Origin: Streptomyces sp. NBC_00775
GTDB lineage: Bacteria; Actinomycetota; Actinomycetes; Streptomycetales; Streptomycetaceae
Assembly (NCBI RefSeq): GCF_036347135.1
Contig: NZ_CP108938.1
Coordinates: 6,448,001-6,512,000 of the forward strand
Direction of reading: 5' to 3'
Length of the DNA stretch: 64,000 bases
Shown: positions 6,870-15,866 of the stretch, one piece after another
Layout of the letters: each line of letters begins with the position of its first letter
How positions within the stretch are numbered: position 1 is the first letter of the stretch
Notes under the pieces: model-generated
What the model was told of the DNA's origin: nothing
The model's input: only the letters and a program-made list of their open reading frames with translations
The model's database searches: none
Program-made: the position numbers and the translations under genes

Positions 6870-8243
6870 CAGTGCCGACGGCTGTGCCCCGCCCGACTCC
6901 GCGACGATCTCGTCGAGGGTCTGCGGCTCCCGTGCGACCGCGAAGCGCACCCCGCCCTCCCCGTCCGGTGCGAAGCCGTAAATGCCCGGCCGGGCGAGGG
7001 AGTTGTACGCGTAGTGGTGGGCGAAGTAGTACGCGCCCGTGTCCAGCGCCGCCGCGTAGTCGCCCGGTTCGAGCAGGGGCAGTGCGCGCCCCTCGGCGAG
7101 CAGGTCGCCCGCGAAGCAGGCGGGGCCCGCGATGTCCTGGACGACGTCCGGTCCCGCCTTGGGCCGGCCTTTCGCGTCGTACGCGGCGATCCGCAGCGGC
7201 CAGGACGCGGGCGCGTACACCGTGCGGGCCGCCACCTGCACGCCCGCGTGCGTGACCGCGACCGCCCGGCCCCCGGCGGACTTCGTGTACTCGACCCGTG
7301 CGAGCACCGTCCCGTGCTTGGCGAGCAGCGACCGCCCGAACTCGGTGACCAGCCCGTACCGCCCGTCGAAGAGCCCGGGCACCGACTCGGCGAGCAGCCG
7401 CGCGTACTGGGCGTACGTCGGGCCCGTCGCCTCCGAGCCGAAGTTCACCGGCAGCCCGCCGCCGATGTCGATCGTGTCGACCTGCCGCCGCCCGAGCCGC
7501 CGGTTGATCTCCTCGGCCAGCGCGTACGTCTCCGCCACGCCCCGCGCCATCAGCGAGAGCGGCATGCCCTGCGACCCGGTGTGCGCGTGCAGCCGGGTCA
7601 GCCACGGGCGGTCGGCGTACGCCCCGACGATCCACTCCCGCGCGCCCTCGTCCCGCAGTGCAACGCCGAACTTGGAGGTCGCCGTGGCGGTGGACAGCGC
7701 CTCGATGGAACCCCCGCCGATCTGCGGGTTCACCCGGATTCCGAGGGGGGAGCGGGTGTTCGCGGACCGCACCAGGCCGTCGATACGGTCCAGCTCCTGC
7801 GGATTGTCCGCGTTGACCGCGATCCCCAGCGTCAGCGCCTCACGCAGTTCGGCGGGCGTCTTGGCGGGGGAGTCGAGCACGGTGCGGGCCGGCGGCACCC
7901 CGGCCGCCCGGGCGAGGGCGAGCTCCCCGGGGCTCGCCACCTCCGCGCCGATGCCCTGCTCGTACAGCAGCCGCAGCACGGGCACGAGCGGGGTCGCCTT
8001 CACCGCGAAGGCGTGCAGCACGGGGGTGCCGGGAGCGGTCACCGTGTCGAAGGCGGCCCGCAGGGAGGCCGCCGAGGCCCGGATGCCGGGGACGTCGAGG
8101 AGCGCGACGATGGGGGTTCCCGGCCCGACGAGCCCTTGCTCCAAGGCGGCCCGGACGGCTTCGTCGCGCCGGGCGACGCGGTCGGAGCCCTCCTTGTCCC
8201 AGCCGTGCGAAGACACCCCGGACCTGCCCGCCGCGTCGCCCAT
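6858..8243 (-). CDS. Fold-type III PLP decarboxylase, diverged diaminopimelate/amino-acid decarboxylase family
   Basis: A 461-residue enzyme of the LysA/ornithine-decarboxylase-like fold. The N-terminal barrel shows LLDVPGIRASAASLRAAF, the PLP lysine in HAFAVKATP, EVASPGELALA, LGIRVNPQIGGG, the phosphate-binding HTGSQGMP and DIGGGLPVNF. The C-terminal half has GPACFAGDLLAEG, carrying the catalytic cysteine where DapDC reads GPxCESGD, and a YYFAHHYAYNSLARPG region that differs from the usual substrate Tyr/Asn segment. These changes suggest a substrate other than meso-diaminopimelate, although the reaction (PLP-dependent alpha-decarboxylation) is likely kept. I start at the ATG complementary to 8241-8243, with GGGGA 8 nt upstream. 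It is divergent from hutU across about 190 bp and may share that control region. Confidence 0.75.
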   Translation of the reverse strand: MGDAAGRSGVSSHGWDKEGSDRVARRDEAVRAALEQGLVGPGTPIVALLDVPGIRASAASLRAAFDTVTAPGTPVLHAFAVKATPLVPVLRLLYEQGIGAEVASPGELALARAAGVPPARTVLDSPAKTPAELREALTLGIAVNADNPQELDRIDGLVRSANTRSPLGIRVNPQIGGGSIEALSTATATSKFGVALRDEGAREWIVGAYADRPWLTRLHAHTGSQGMPLSLMARGVAETYALAEEINRRLGRRQVDTIDIGGGLPVNFGSEATGPTYAQYARLLAESVPGLFDGRYGLVTEFGRSLLAKHGTVLARVEYTKSAGGRAVAVTHAGVQVAARTVYAPASWPLRIAAYDAKGRPKAGPDVVQDIAGPACFAGDLLAEGRALPLLEPGDYAAALDTGAYYFAHHYAYNSLARPGIYGFAPDGEGGVRFAVAREPQTLDEIVAESGGAQPSALTGL

Positions 8244-8321
8244 CGGATTCCCCGTCCTGTCCCTGTCCGCACCCATACATCCCAGCGAAACACCCACGAC
8301 GTGGCCGCGCTGGCCCCATGC

Positions 8322-8363
8322 AGCTATTGACTAGCTCTATTCAAGAAGTCAGGATGTGAATAG
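8322..8363 (+). promoter_or_regulatory. hutU promoter with nested inverted-repeat operators
   Basis: A -35-like TTGACT (8327-8332) and a -10-like CAGGAT (8350-8355) are 17 bp apart. Two perfect inverted repeats overlap them: AGCTA-N5-TAGCT at 8322-8336 encloses the -35, and CTATTCA-N13-TGAATAG at 8337-8363 encloses the -10. This is the architecture of a repressor site for the hut operon. The ribosome-binding site AGGAGG lies at 8418-8423. Confidence 0.6.
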
Positions 8364-8429
8364 CTACTGCAACACTCCGAACACTCCGCTGCACCATCAG
8401 CCGGAACGAGTCCGCACAGGAGGCAGACC

Positions 8430-10094
8430 ATGTCAGGACCCCGCCCCGTACGAGCGCCGCGCGGTACGGAACTGAGCGCCCTGGGATGGCAGCAGGAAGC
8501 CGCCCTGCGGATGCTGCAGAACAACCTCGACCCCGAGGTCGCCGAGCACCCCGACAAGCTCGTCGTCTACGGCGGCACCGGCAAGGCCGCCCGCGACTGG
8601 CGCTCCTTCGACGCCATGGTCCGCACGCTGCGCACCCTGAAGCAGGACGAGACGATGCTCGTCCAGTCCGGCCGCCCCGTCGGCGTCATGCAGACCCACG
8701 AGTGGGCCCCGCGCGTCCTCATCGCCAACTCCAACCTCGTCGGCGACTGGGCGAACTGGGAGGAGTTCCGCCGCCTGGAGGCCCTCGGCCTCACCATGTA
8801 CGGCCAGATGACCGCCGGTTCCTGGATCTACATCGGCACGCAGGGCATCCTCCAGGGCACCTACGAGACCTTCTCCGCCGTCGCCGCCAAGAAGTTCAAC
8901 GGCACGCTCGCGGGCACCATCACCCTGACCGCCGGTCTCGGCGGCATGGGCGGCGCCCAGCCGCTCGCCGTGACGATGAACGACGGCGTCGCGATCTGTA
9001 TCGACGTCGACCCGCGCGCCATCGAGCGCCGCATCGAGCACCGCTACCTCGACGTCAAGGCCGACAACCTGCGGCACGCGCTGGAGCTGGCCGTCGAGGC
9101 ACGCGACGCCCGCAAGCCGCTCTCCATCGGCCTGCTCGGCAACGCGGCCGAGCTGCTCCCGCAGATGCTGGCCGAGGGCGCCCCCATCGACATCGTGACC
9201 GACCAGACCTCGGCCCACGACCCGCTGGCCTACCTCCCCGTCGGCATCGACTTCGACGACATGGCCGACGCTGCCGCCAAGGACCCGGCGGGCTTCACCA
9301 CCCGCGCCCGTGAGTCCATGGCCAAGCACGTCGAGGCGATGGTCGGCTTCATGGACGCCGGCGCCGAGGTCTTCGACTACGGCAACTCGATCCGCGGCGA
9401 GGCCCAACTCGCCGGATACGAGCGGGCGTTCGCCTTCCCCGGCTTCGTCCCCGCCTACATCCGCCCCCTCTTCTCCGAGGGAAAGGGCCCCTTCCGCTGG
9501 GCCGCCCTGTCCGGCGAGGCCTCCGACATCCACAAGACCGACAAGGCGATCCTCGACCTCTTCCCGGAGAACGAGTCCCTGCACCGCTGGATCAAGATGG
9601 CGGGGGAAAGGGTCCACTTCCAGGGCCTGCCCGCCCGTATCTGCTGGCTCGGCTACGGCGAGCGCGACAAGGCCGGCGAGCGCTTCAACGACATGGTGGC
9701 GTCCGGCGAACTGGCCGCCCCCCTCGCCATCGGCCGCGACCACCTCGACTCCGGCTCCGTCGCCTCGCCCTACCGTGAGACCGAGGCCATGCTCGACGGC
9801 TCCGACGCGATCGCCGACTGGCCCCTCCTGAACGCCATGGTGAACGTCGCCTCCGGCGCCTCCTGGGTCTCCATCCACCACGGCGGCGGCGTCGGCATGG
9901 GCCGCTCCATCCACGCCGGCCAGGTCTCCGTCGCCGACGGCACCAAGCTCGCCGGCGAGAAGCTGCGCCGCGTGCTCACCAACGACCCCGGCATGGGTGT
10001 CATCCGGCACGTTGACGCCGGGTACGACATCGCGAAGTCGGTCGCCGACGAGCGCGGCGTGCGCGTGCCGATGCGCGAGGGTGGCGAGGCGTGA
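8430..10094 (+). CDS. hutU: Urocanate hydratase
   Basis: Converts urocanate to 4-imidazolone-5-propionate with tightly bound NAD, as the second step of histidine catabolism in the cytosol. The 554-residue length is normal for the family. Near-invariant segments are [11 protein letters not shown] (residues 48-58), [12 protein letters not shown], a glycine-rich NAD-binding [19 protein letters not shown], the catalytic cysteine in [15 protein letters not shown] (about residue 410), and [15 protein letters not shown]. The start is fixed by AGGAGG 6 nt upstream. It is the first gene of the hut operon and its stop overlaps the next GTG (GTGA). Regulation is probably by the inverted repeats in the upstream promoter. 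Confidence 0.97.
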   Translation: MSGPRPVRAPRGTELSALGWQQEAALRMLQNNLDPEVAEHPDKLVVYGGTGKAARDWRSFDAMVRTLRTLKQDETMLVQSGRPVGVMQTHEWAPRVLIANSNLVGDWANWEEFRRLEALGLTMYGQMTAGSWIYIGTQGILQGTYETFSAVAAKKFNGTLAGTITLTAGLGGMGGAQPLAVTMNDGVAICIDVDPRAIERRIEHRYLDVKADNLRHALELAVEARDARKPLSIGLLGNAAELLPQMLAEGAPIDIVTDQTSAHDPLAYLPVGIDFDDMADAAAKDPAGFTTRARESMAKHVEAMVGFMDAGAEVFDYGNSIRGEAQLAGYERAFAFPGFVPAYIRPLFSEGKGPFRWAALSGEASDIHKTDKAILDLFPENESLHRWIKMAGERVHFQGLPARICWLGYGERDKAGERFNDMVASGELAAPLAIGRDHLDSGSVASPYRETEAMLDGSDAIADWPLLNAMVNVASGASWVSIHHGGGVGMGRSIHAGQVSVADGTKLAGEKLRRVLTNDPGMGVIRHVDAGYDIAKSVADERGVRVPMREGGEA

Positions 10095-11401
10095 CCCTTC
10101 CGGGAGATGAGCGGCGCGGCAGCCGTCCGGCCAGGGCGGACGTCTCGTCGCCGGGTGCGGGTCCGGCTGCGGCCGGCAGCTCGTTCCACGAGATGTGGCG
10201 CGAGCTGCTCCCCATCGGCAGGCACTCCGACTCCGGTGGCTACCGCCGCTTCGCCTGGACGGCTGCCGACGCCGAATGCCGGGCATGGTTCCGGGCGCAG
10301 GCGGAGTCCCGCGGGCTGACCTACGAACTGGACCGCAACGGGAACCAGTGGGCCTGGCTCGGGGATCCCGCCGAAGGGGACGCCGTCGTCACGGGGTCGC
10401 ATCTGGACTCCGTGCCGGACGGCGGGGCGTTCGACGGGCCCCTCGGGGTCGTGTCGTCCTTCGCCGCGCTGGACGAACTGCGCACCCGGCAGGTGGAGTT
10501 CACCCGGCCCCTCGCCATCGTGAACTTCGGTGACGAGGAGGGCGCCCGGTTCGGGCTGGCCTGCGTCGGGTCGCGGCTCGCCGCCGGACAGCTCACCGTC
10601 GAACAGGCGCACCGGCTCACGGACGGCGACGGCGTCACGCTGCCGCGGGCCATGGAGCGCGCCGGGTACGACCCCGACACCATCGGCCCGGACCCCGAGC
10701 GGCTCGGCCGGATCGGGGCCTTCGTGGAGCTGCACGTCGAGCAGGGGCGCGCCCTCGACCTGAGCGGCGACCAGGTCGGCATCGCGAGCGCCATCTGGCC
10801 GCACGGCCGCTGGCGGTTCGACTTCCGGGGCGAGGCCAACCACGCGGGCACCACCCGGCTCGTGGACCGCCGCGACCCGATGCTGTCGTACGCGGAGACG
10901 GTGCTGGCCGCCCGCCGCGAGGCCCAACTCGCGGGCGCCGTGGCCACCTTCGGCAAGATCTCCGTCGAGCCGAACGGCGTGAACGCCATCCCCTCCCTCG
11001 TCCGCGGCTGGCTCGACTCCCGCGCCGCCGACCAGACGGCCCTCGACACGGTCGTCACCGGCGTCGAGAAGGCGGCCCGCGAGTACGCGGAGGCGCACGG
11101 CGTCGAACTCGACGTCGTCCGCGAGTCGTTCACCCCCGTCGTGGAGTTCGAGCACGCCCTGCGCGACGAGCTCGCCCGCATCCTGGGCAAGGACCAGCAC
11201 GCGGGACTCACGGTCCCCGTTCTGGGCACGGGTGCCGGACACGACGCCGGAATCCTCTCCGGCACCGTCCCGACCGCCATGCTGTTCGTACGCAACCCCA
11301 CGGGTGTCTCGCACTCCCCGGCCGAGTACGCCGCCGAGGACGACTGCGTGGCCGGGGTGACCGCACTCGCCGACGTACTCGAAGGGCTGGCCTGCAGGTG
11401 A
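10091..11401 (+). CDS. M20-family amidohydrolase (allantoate amidohydrolase-like), candidate N-formylglutamate hydrolase
   Basis: A 436-residue dinuclear-metal hydrolase of the peptidase M20 / N-carbamoyl-amino-acid hydrolase group. Metal-site segments are [17 protein letters not shown] (His and Asp), [11 protein letters not shown] (Glu pair), ELHVEQG (His) and [11 protein letters not shown] near the C-terminus (His). Databases usually label such proteins allantoate amidohydrolase. Here it sits between hutU and hutF in one coupled operon. Histidine breakdown through N-formylglutamate needs a deformylase after HutF and no HutG is present, so this enzyme is the natural candidate. It could instead act on formiminoglutamate or be a true carbamoyl amidase. 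GTG 10091 overlaps the hutU stop. Confidence 0.85.
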   Translation: MTLPGDERRGSRPARADVSSPGAGPAAAGSSFHEMWRELLPIGRHSDSGGYRRFAWTAADAECRAWFRAQAESRGLTYELDRNGNQWAWLGDPAEGDAVVTGSHLDSVPDGGAFDGPLGVVSSFAALDELRTRQVEFTRPLAIVNFGDEEGARFGLACVGSRLAAGQLTVEQAHRLTDGDGVTLPRAMERAGYDPDTIGPDPERLGRIGAFVELHVEQGRALDLSGDQVGIASAIWPHGRWRFDFRGEANHAGTTRLVDRRDPMLSYAETVLAARREAQLAGAVATFGKISVEPNGVNAIPSLVRGWLDSRAADQTALDTVVTGVEKAAREYAEAHGVELDVVRESFTPVVEFEHALRDELARILGKDQHAGLTVPVLGTGAGHDAGILSGTVPTAMLFVRNPTGVSHSPAEYAAEDDCVAGVTALADVLEGLACR

Positions 11402-12732
11402 CGCAGACGTACTGGCTGGAACACGCCTGGCTCGACACCCACGTCGAGCCGGGCGTGGCCCTGGAGGTGGCGGACGGCCGCATCACCGCCGTCCGCACGG
11501 GCGTCGACACCCCGCCCCCGGGCGCCGAGATCCTCCGCGGACTCACCCTCCCCGGGCTCGCGAACGCCCACTCGCACGCCTTCCACCGCGCCCTGCGCGG
11601 CACCGTCCAGGTCGGCTCCGGGACCTTCTGGACCTGGCGCGAGATCATGTACTCCTTCGCGGACCGGCTGACCCCGGAGACCTACCACGCGCTCGCGCGC
11701 GCCGTGTACGCCGAGATGGCGCTGGCCGGCGTCACGGCCGTCGGTGAGTTCCACTACGTGCACCACGCCCCGGGCGGCACCCCGTACGCCGACCCCAACG
11801 CGATGGGCGAGGCGCTGATCGCCGCCGCCGCCGAGGCCGGAATCCGTATCACCCTCCTCGACACCGCCTACCTCTCCGCCGGCTTCGGACAGCCGCCCAA
11901 CCAGCACCAGCTGCGCTTCTCCGACGGCACGGCCGACGCCTGGGCGGAACGCTGTTCAGTTCTCAAGGACCGGGATCACGCACGGATCGGTGCGGCCATT
12001 CACTCCGTACGGGCCGTGCCCGCGGGGCAGTTGGCGACGGTCGCGCGCTGGGCCGAGGAGCGGCGGGCCCCGCTGCATGTGCATCTGTCCGAGCAGACGG
12101 CGGAGAACGACGCCTGCCAGGCCACGCACGGCTGCACACCCACCCGGCTGCTCGCCGACCACGGTGTCCTCGGACCGCGCACGACCGGCGTCCACAACAC
12201 GCACCTCACGGACGAGGACATCGCCCTGATCGGCGGCTCCGGGACGGGCACCTGCATGTGTCCGACGACGGAGCGGGATCTGGCGGACGGCATCGGCCCC
12301 GCGGTCGCTCTCCAGAAAGCGGGCTCGCCGCTCTCCCTCGGGTCCGACAGCCACGCCGTCATCGACCTCTTCGAAGAGGCCCGCGCGATGGAGCTGAACG
12401 AGCGCCTGCGCACCCGCACCCGCGGTCACTGGACGGCGGCCGCCCTGCTGCGCGCCGCCTCCGCCGACGGCCACGCGGCCCTGGGCTGGGCCGACGCGGG
12501 CATCCTGGAGCCGGGCGCGCTCGCCGACTTCACGACGATCGCCCTCGACTCGGTCAGAACAGCGGGACCGCTGCCGCGCCTCGGTGCCGAGACGGCCGTA
12601 TTCGCCGCGACGGGAGCCGACGTACGCCATACGGTCGTGGCCGGCCGGCACGTCGTACGCGACGGTGAGCACACCCTCGTACCGCAGGTGCCGACGGCTC
12701 TCGCGGACGCCATCGACGCCCTGCGCGCCTGA
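11398..12732 (+). CDS. hutF: Formimidoylglutamate deiminase
   Basis: An amidohydrolase-superfamily enzyme of 444 residues that hydrolyses N-formimino-L-glutamate to N-formylglutamate and ammonia. The metal-binding HxH is in [16 protein letters not shown] (about residues 55-70). Other family marks are the FTWREIMY segment, [20 protein letters not shown] (metal His plus catalytic Glu), [12 protein letters not shown] and [10 protein letters not shown] (metal Asp). The start GTG overlaps the upstream stop (GTGA), so it is translationally coupled. Its presence implies the five-step pathway that ends in formylglutamate rather than direct formiminoglutamase. Confidence 0.92.
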   Translation: MTQTYWLEHAWLDTHVEPGVALEVADGRITAVRTGVDTPPPGAEILRGLTLPGLANAHSHAFHRALRGTVQVGSGTFWTWREIMYSFADRLTPETYHALARAVYAEMALAGVTAVGEFHYVHHAPGGTPYADPNAMGEALIAAAAEAGIRITLLDTAYLSAGFGQPPNQHQLRFSDGTADAWAERCSVLKDRDHARIGAAIHSVRAVPAGQLATVARWAEERRAPLHVHLSEQTAENDACQATHGCTPTRLLADHGVLGPRTTGVHNTHLTDEDIALIGGSGTGTCMCPTTERDLADGIGPAVALQKAGSPLSLGSDSHAVIDLFEEARAMELNERLRTRTRGHWTAAALLRAASADGHAALGWADAGILEPGALADFTTIALDSVRTAGPLPRLGAETAVFAATGADVRHTVVAGRHVVRDGEHTLVPQVPTALADAIDALRA

Positions 12733-12797
12733 CGCCCAGCAGCACGCCCGCGCGGCTCACCCCCGCCCGCCGCAGCCCGAGCCCCCACGAGGACGCC

Positions 12798-13994
12798 ATG
12801 AGCAGCAGGACCAGCACGACCAGCACGAACACGCTCATCACCAACATCGCCAGCCTGGTCACCAACGATCCCTCCCTCGGTGACGGATCCCCTCTCGGTC
12901 TGATCCAGAACGCGGCCGTCGTCATCGACGGCGACCGCATCGCGTGGACCGGTGAGAAAAGCAAAGCACCCGCCACTGACAATCAGGTCGACGCCGGTGG
13001 CCGCGCGGTGATCCCGGGCTTCGTCGACTCCCACTCGCACCTCGTCTTCGCGGGCGACCGCACCGAGGAGTTCAACGCCCGTATGTCGGGGCGCGGCTAC
13101 ACGGCGGGCGGCATTCGTACGACGGTGGCGGCGACGCGGGCGGCGAGTGACGAGGACCTGGAGCGCAACCTCGTCCACCACCTCGGCGAGGCCCTCCGCC
13201 AGGGCACCACCACCTTCGAGACCAAGTCCGGCTACGGCCTCACCGTCGAGGACGAGTCCCGTGCCCTGCGCATCGCGGCCGCGCACACCGACGAGGTCAC
13301 CTACCTCGGCGCGCACATCGTCTCGCCCGACTACGCCGACGACCCGGCCGAGTACGTGGCCCTGGTGACCGGCCAGATGCTCGACGCCTGTGTCCCGTAC
13401 GCCCGTTGGATCGACGTCTTCTGCGAAAAGGGCGCCTTCGACGGCGACCAGGCCCGCGCGATCCTCACCGCCGGCAAGGCGAAGGGCCTGCACCCGCGCG
13501 TCCACGCCAACCAGCTGTCGTACGGCCCCGGTGTCCAGCTCGCCGTCGAACTCGACGCGGCGAGCGCCGACCACTGCACGCACCTGACGGACGCCGACGT
13601 GGACGCGCTGGCGAACGGCAACACCGTGGCGACGCTGCTCCCCGGCGCCGAATTCTCCACCCGCGCCGAATGGCCCGACGCCCGCCGTCTCCTCGACGCG
13701 GGCGTGACCGTCGCCCTGTCCACCGACTGCAACCCGGGCTCGTCGTTCACCTCGTCCGTCCCGTTCTGCATCGCGCTGGCGGTACGGGACATGAGGATGA
13801 CGCCCGACGAGGCGATCTGGTCGGCGACGGCGGGCGGCGCGGCGGCCCTGCGCCGCACCGACATCGGCCGCATCACCCCCGGCGCCTACGCCGACCTGGC
13901 CTTCCTCGACGCCCCGAGCCATGTGCACCTGGCGTACCGGCCGGGCGTACCGCTCGTGTCGCGGGTGTGGCGGCGCGGAGTCCCGGTCGCGTAG
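12798..13994 (+). CDS. hutI: Imidazolonepropionase
   Basis: Opens the imidazolone ring of 4-imidazolone-5-propionate to give N-formimino-L-glutamate. The 398-residue amidohydrolase has the metal motif [12 protein letters not shown] (about residues 76-87), the substrate region [39 protein letters not shown] and the metal Asp in [11 protein letters not shown]. It starts at ATG 12798, 65 bp after hutF, with a GAGGA site upstream, and is the last gene of the operon. The N-terminal TSTTSTNT stretch is low-complexity and the true start could be slightly downstream. Confidence 0.95.
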   Translation: MSSRTSTTSTNTLITNIASLVTNDPSLGDGSPLGLIQNAAVVIDGDRIAWTGEKSKAPATDNQVDAGGRAVIPGFVDSHSHLVFAGDRTEEFNARMSGRGYTAGGIRTTVAATRAASDEDLERNLVHHLGEALRQGTTTFETKSGYGLTVEDESRALRIAAAHTDEVTYLGAHIVSPDYADDPAEYVALVTGQMLDACVPYARWIDVFCEKGAFDGDQARAILTAGKAKGLHPRVHANQLSYGPGVQLAVELDAASADHCTHLTDADVDALANGNTVATLLPGAEFSTRAEWPDARRLLDAGVTVALSTDCNPGSSFTSSVPFCIALAVRDMRMTPDEAIWSATAGGAAALRRTDIGRITPGAYADLAFLDAPSHVHLAYRPGVPLVSRVWRRGVPVA

Positions 13995-14000
13995 GCGGGG

Positions 14001-15557
14001 TCACGCGGCGGAGCCCGCCCGCCACCGCTGGTCGTCCCGCCCCTGGTCATAGGCGAGCACGAGCCCGTCGCCGTACGGCGTGACCACGTGGTCCGGGGCG
14101 ATCCCCGGGCGGATCTCGCCGCGGGAGTCGACCGTGAAGCGCAGGTTCTGGCCGTTGGAGCCGTAGACCGAACTGCACTCCCAGATACCGACACCCCGGT
14201 CCGTGGAGCCGCGGCTGTCGAGGCAGAAGTCCGGGTCGGCGTACGACTGGAGGACGCCGCGGCCGGAGTCGACGCGCCACATCTGGGTGCGGGACGAAGT
14301 GCAGCGGGCCGTGATGACGTCGGTGCCCAGGTCCATGACGCCGTCGCGGATGTCCAGGCAGAGGCCCGAGCCGGCGTTCACCACCTGGGCGAAGGTGCTG
14401 TTCGGGGGGTGCGGGGCGGTGTGCGTCGGCGAGGGCTTCGGCGTCTTCGAGGGCGTGGGGGACGGGGACGGCTTCGACGTGTGCGTGGGCGAGGGGGACT
14501 TGGACGTGGCCGACGGCGACGGCGACGGGGACGGCGTGACCGAGACCGTCGCGGTCACCGTCACCGGGGGCGGCGCCTGCGGAGTGCGGACCACCCCGGC
14601 CGTCCGCGCGGGCTCCGAACCGCCCGATGTCAGCAGGAACATCAGCGCCGCCGCGACGCCGAGCGCGGCCGAGGCGAGGACGACGCGCCGCGAGGGCAGC
14701 CAGGCCCAGCCGGCCGCCGGCTCACGGGGAGTCCGGGTCTCGGCGCCCGTCATGACGTACGCCGCCCCGCCCCACGGCAGCAGCCCCTCCGCCAGCGCCT
14801 CGCGCGGGCTGTCCCGCAGGGCGCCCAGTTCCTCGTACGCGGCGGCGCAGTGCCCGCAGTGCGCCATGTGGGCGTGCAGGTCGGCGCTGTAGCGGGGGTT
14901 CTCGGGGTGCGCCGCCTCCTCGATCAGCCGGCGGAAGTCCTGGCAGCGGGGGTTGCCCGAACGGGCGAGGCGGGCCTTCAGGCAGGCCTGGCGCAGGGTC
15001 TGGAACGCGGGCTCCTTGCCGTACCTCACGTCCTGGGGTGTGGCCCCGAGCAGCATCGCGGTCCTGGCGTCGGGTTCCTCGTCGACGACGCCGTACCAGA
15101 CCAGTCCCTGTATCCGGGTCGGCAGCGCCTGGAACGCGTCGAGCATCGCCGGGTCGCGTCCGTGGGGGCCCGCCTCGGCGAGGTGGGTGAGCAGGTCCGG
15201 GTCCAGGCGGCTGCCGCGCTCGTCCATCGCCCAGGAAGCGGCCACCTGCCCTGCCAGGAGGAGCAGTTGGTGCCGCCAAGGCCCCCTGGGGTCGATGCCC
15301 CGCGCCGTGTCGCGCGCCGCGAGGGCGAACGCCTGCGCCGTGAGCTGCCGGGCGGCGGTCTCGTCCGCGGTGCACAGCCGGGCGTACGCGAGGACCGAGG
15401 GCCGGTGGCGCCCGCGCAGTTCGCGCAGCGCCGGATATGCCGTCGGAGTGTCGGCACGCAACAGTTCGGTGAGCTGAGCGTCGGACGCCGTGGCGTGTAT
15501 GCCGCCCTCGGCTCCTGCGTCCTCGTCCTCAGCGTCGGTCCGGCCGGCCCCAGCCAT
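14001..15557 (-). CDS. Sigma-like / zinc-finger / transmembrane / ricin-lectin fusion protein
   Basis: A 518-residue modular protein. Residues about 25-190 resemble an ECF sigma-factor helical region (LRADTPTAYPALRELRGRH, LTAQAFALAARD, LPTRIQGLVWYGVVDE). Residues about 215-250 contain an anti-sigma zinc-finger pattern HMAHCGHCAAAY (H-x3-C-x2-C). One transmembrane helix follows (VVLASAALGVAAALMFLL, about 300). A long Ser/Pro/Thr linker then leads to a C-terminal ricin-B-type lectin domain (SGLCLDIRDG, then DFCLDSRGS). The membrane segment would place the lectin outside and the sigma-like part inside, which suggests a carbohydrate-sensing regulator. The start ATG has GGAGG 9 nt upstream. It converges on hutI with only 6 bp between stops. 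Confidence 0.75.
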   Translation of the reverse strand: MAGAGRTDAEDEDAGAEGGIHATASDAQLTELLRADTPTAYPALRELRGRHRPSVLAYARLCTADETAARQLTAQAFALAARDTARGIDPRGPWRHQLLLLAGQVAASWAMDERGSRLDPDLLTHLAEAGPHGRDPAMLDAFQALPTRIQGLVWYGVVDEEPDARTAMLLGATPQDVRYGKEPAFQTLRQACLKARLARSGNPRCQDFRRLIEEAAHPENPRYSADLHAHMAHCGHCAAAYEELGALRDSPREALAEGLLPWGGAAYVMTGAETRTPREPAAGWAWLPSRRVVLASAALGVAAALMFLLTSGGSEPARTAGVVRTPQAPPPVTVTATVSVTPSPSPSPSATSKSPSPTHTSKPSPSPTPSKTPKPSPTHTAPHPPNSTFAQVVNAGSGLCLDIRDGVMDLGTDVITARCTSSRTQMWRVDSGRGVLQSYADPDFCLDSRGSTDRGVGIWECSSVYGSNGQNLRFTVDSRGEIRPGIAPDHVVTPYGDGLVLAYDQGRDDQRWRAGSAA

Positions 15558-15706
15558 TCCCGTGCCTCCTCGCACTCGCATCCCCGCCGCTCTGCCGGCC
15601 GGAGCCTTGAGCTACCGGCGGGTATGGGGGTGCCCATAGTGATGGAGGTGAACCTGTGGGAAAAGGGGTTTCCGGGGGTAACCCGGCCTGATGCCAAGCT
15701 GTGATT

Positions 15707-15752
15707 GCGTCCGACGCCCATCCGTCACTGCGTCCTACGCCCATCCGTAACT
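15707..15752. repeat. 23-bp tandem repeat, two full units
   Basis: GCGTCCNACGCCCATCCGTN-type units at 15707-15729 and 15730-15752 differ at two positions, and a partial third begins at 15753 and merges into the terminator arm. The repeat lies between the ricin-fusion gene and the sigma gene. Confidence 0.75.
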
Positions 15753-15787
15753 GCGTCCGGTGCCCCGGCGATTGGGGCACCGGACGC
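15753..15787 (-). terminator. Hairpin terminator downstream of the sigma-factor gene
   Basis: A perfect 14-bp stem (15753-15766 with 15774-15787) encloses a 7-nt loop. It lies 78 bp past the stop of the sigma gene and upstream of the ricin-fusion gene, so it should separate the two leftward transcripts. Confidence 0.7.
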
Positions 15788-15812
15788 GGTCCACGGCGTA
15801 CGGCCGGCTCAC

Positions 15813-15866
15813 AACTGACGTACCGAGCACAGCTGACGTACGGAGCGCAGCTGACGTACGGCCGTC
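15813..15866. repeat. 18-bp tandem repeat, three units
   Basis: Units at 15813-15830, 15831-15848 and 15849-15866 share AGCTGACGTACSGAGC and differ at a few bases. The third unit enters the stop codon of the sigma gene at 15865-15867. Confidence 0.7.

Noticed and set aside
8433..10286. A 617-codon leftward frame opposite hutU
   Set aside because: Antisense shadow of hutU with repetitive Gly/Val/Asp composition. hutU itself is unmistakable.
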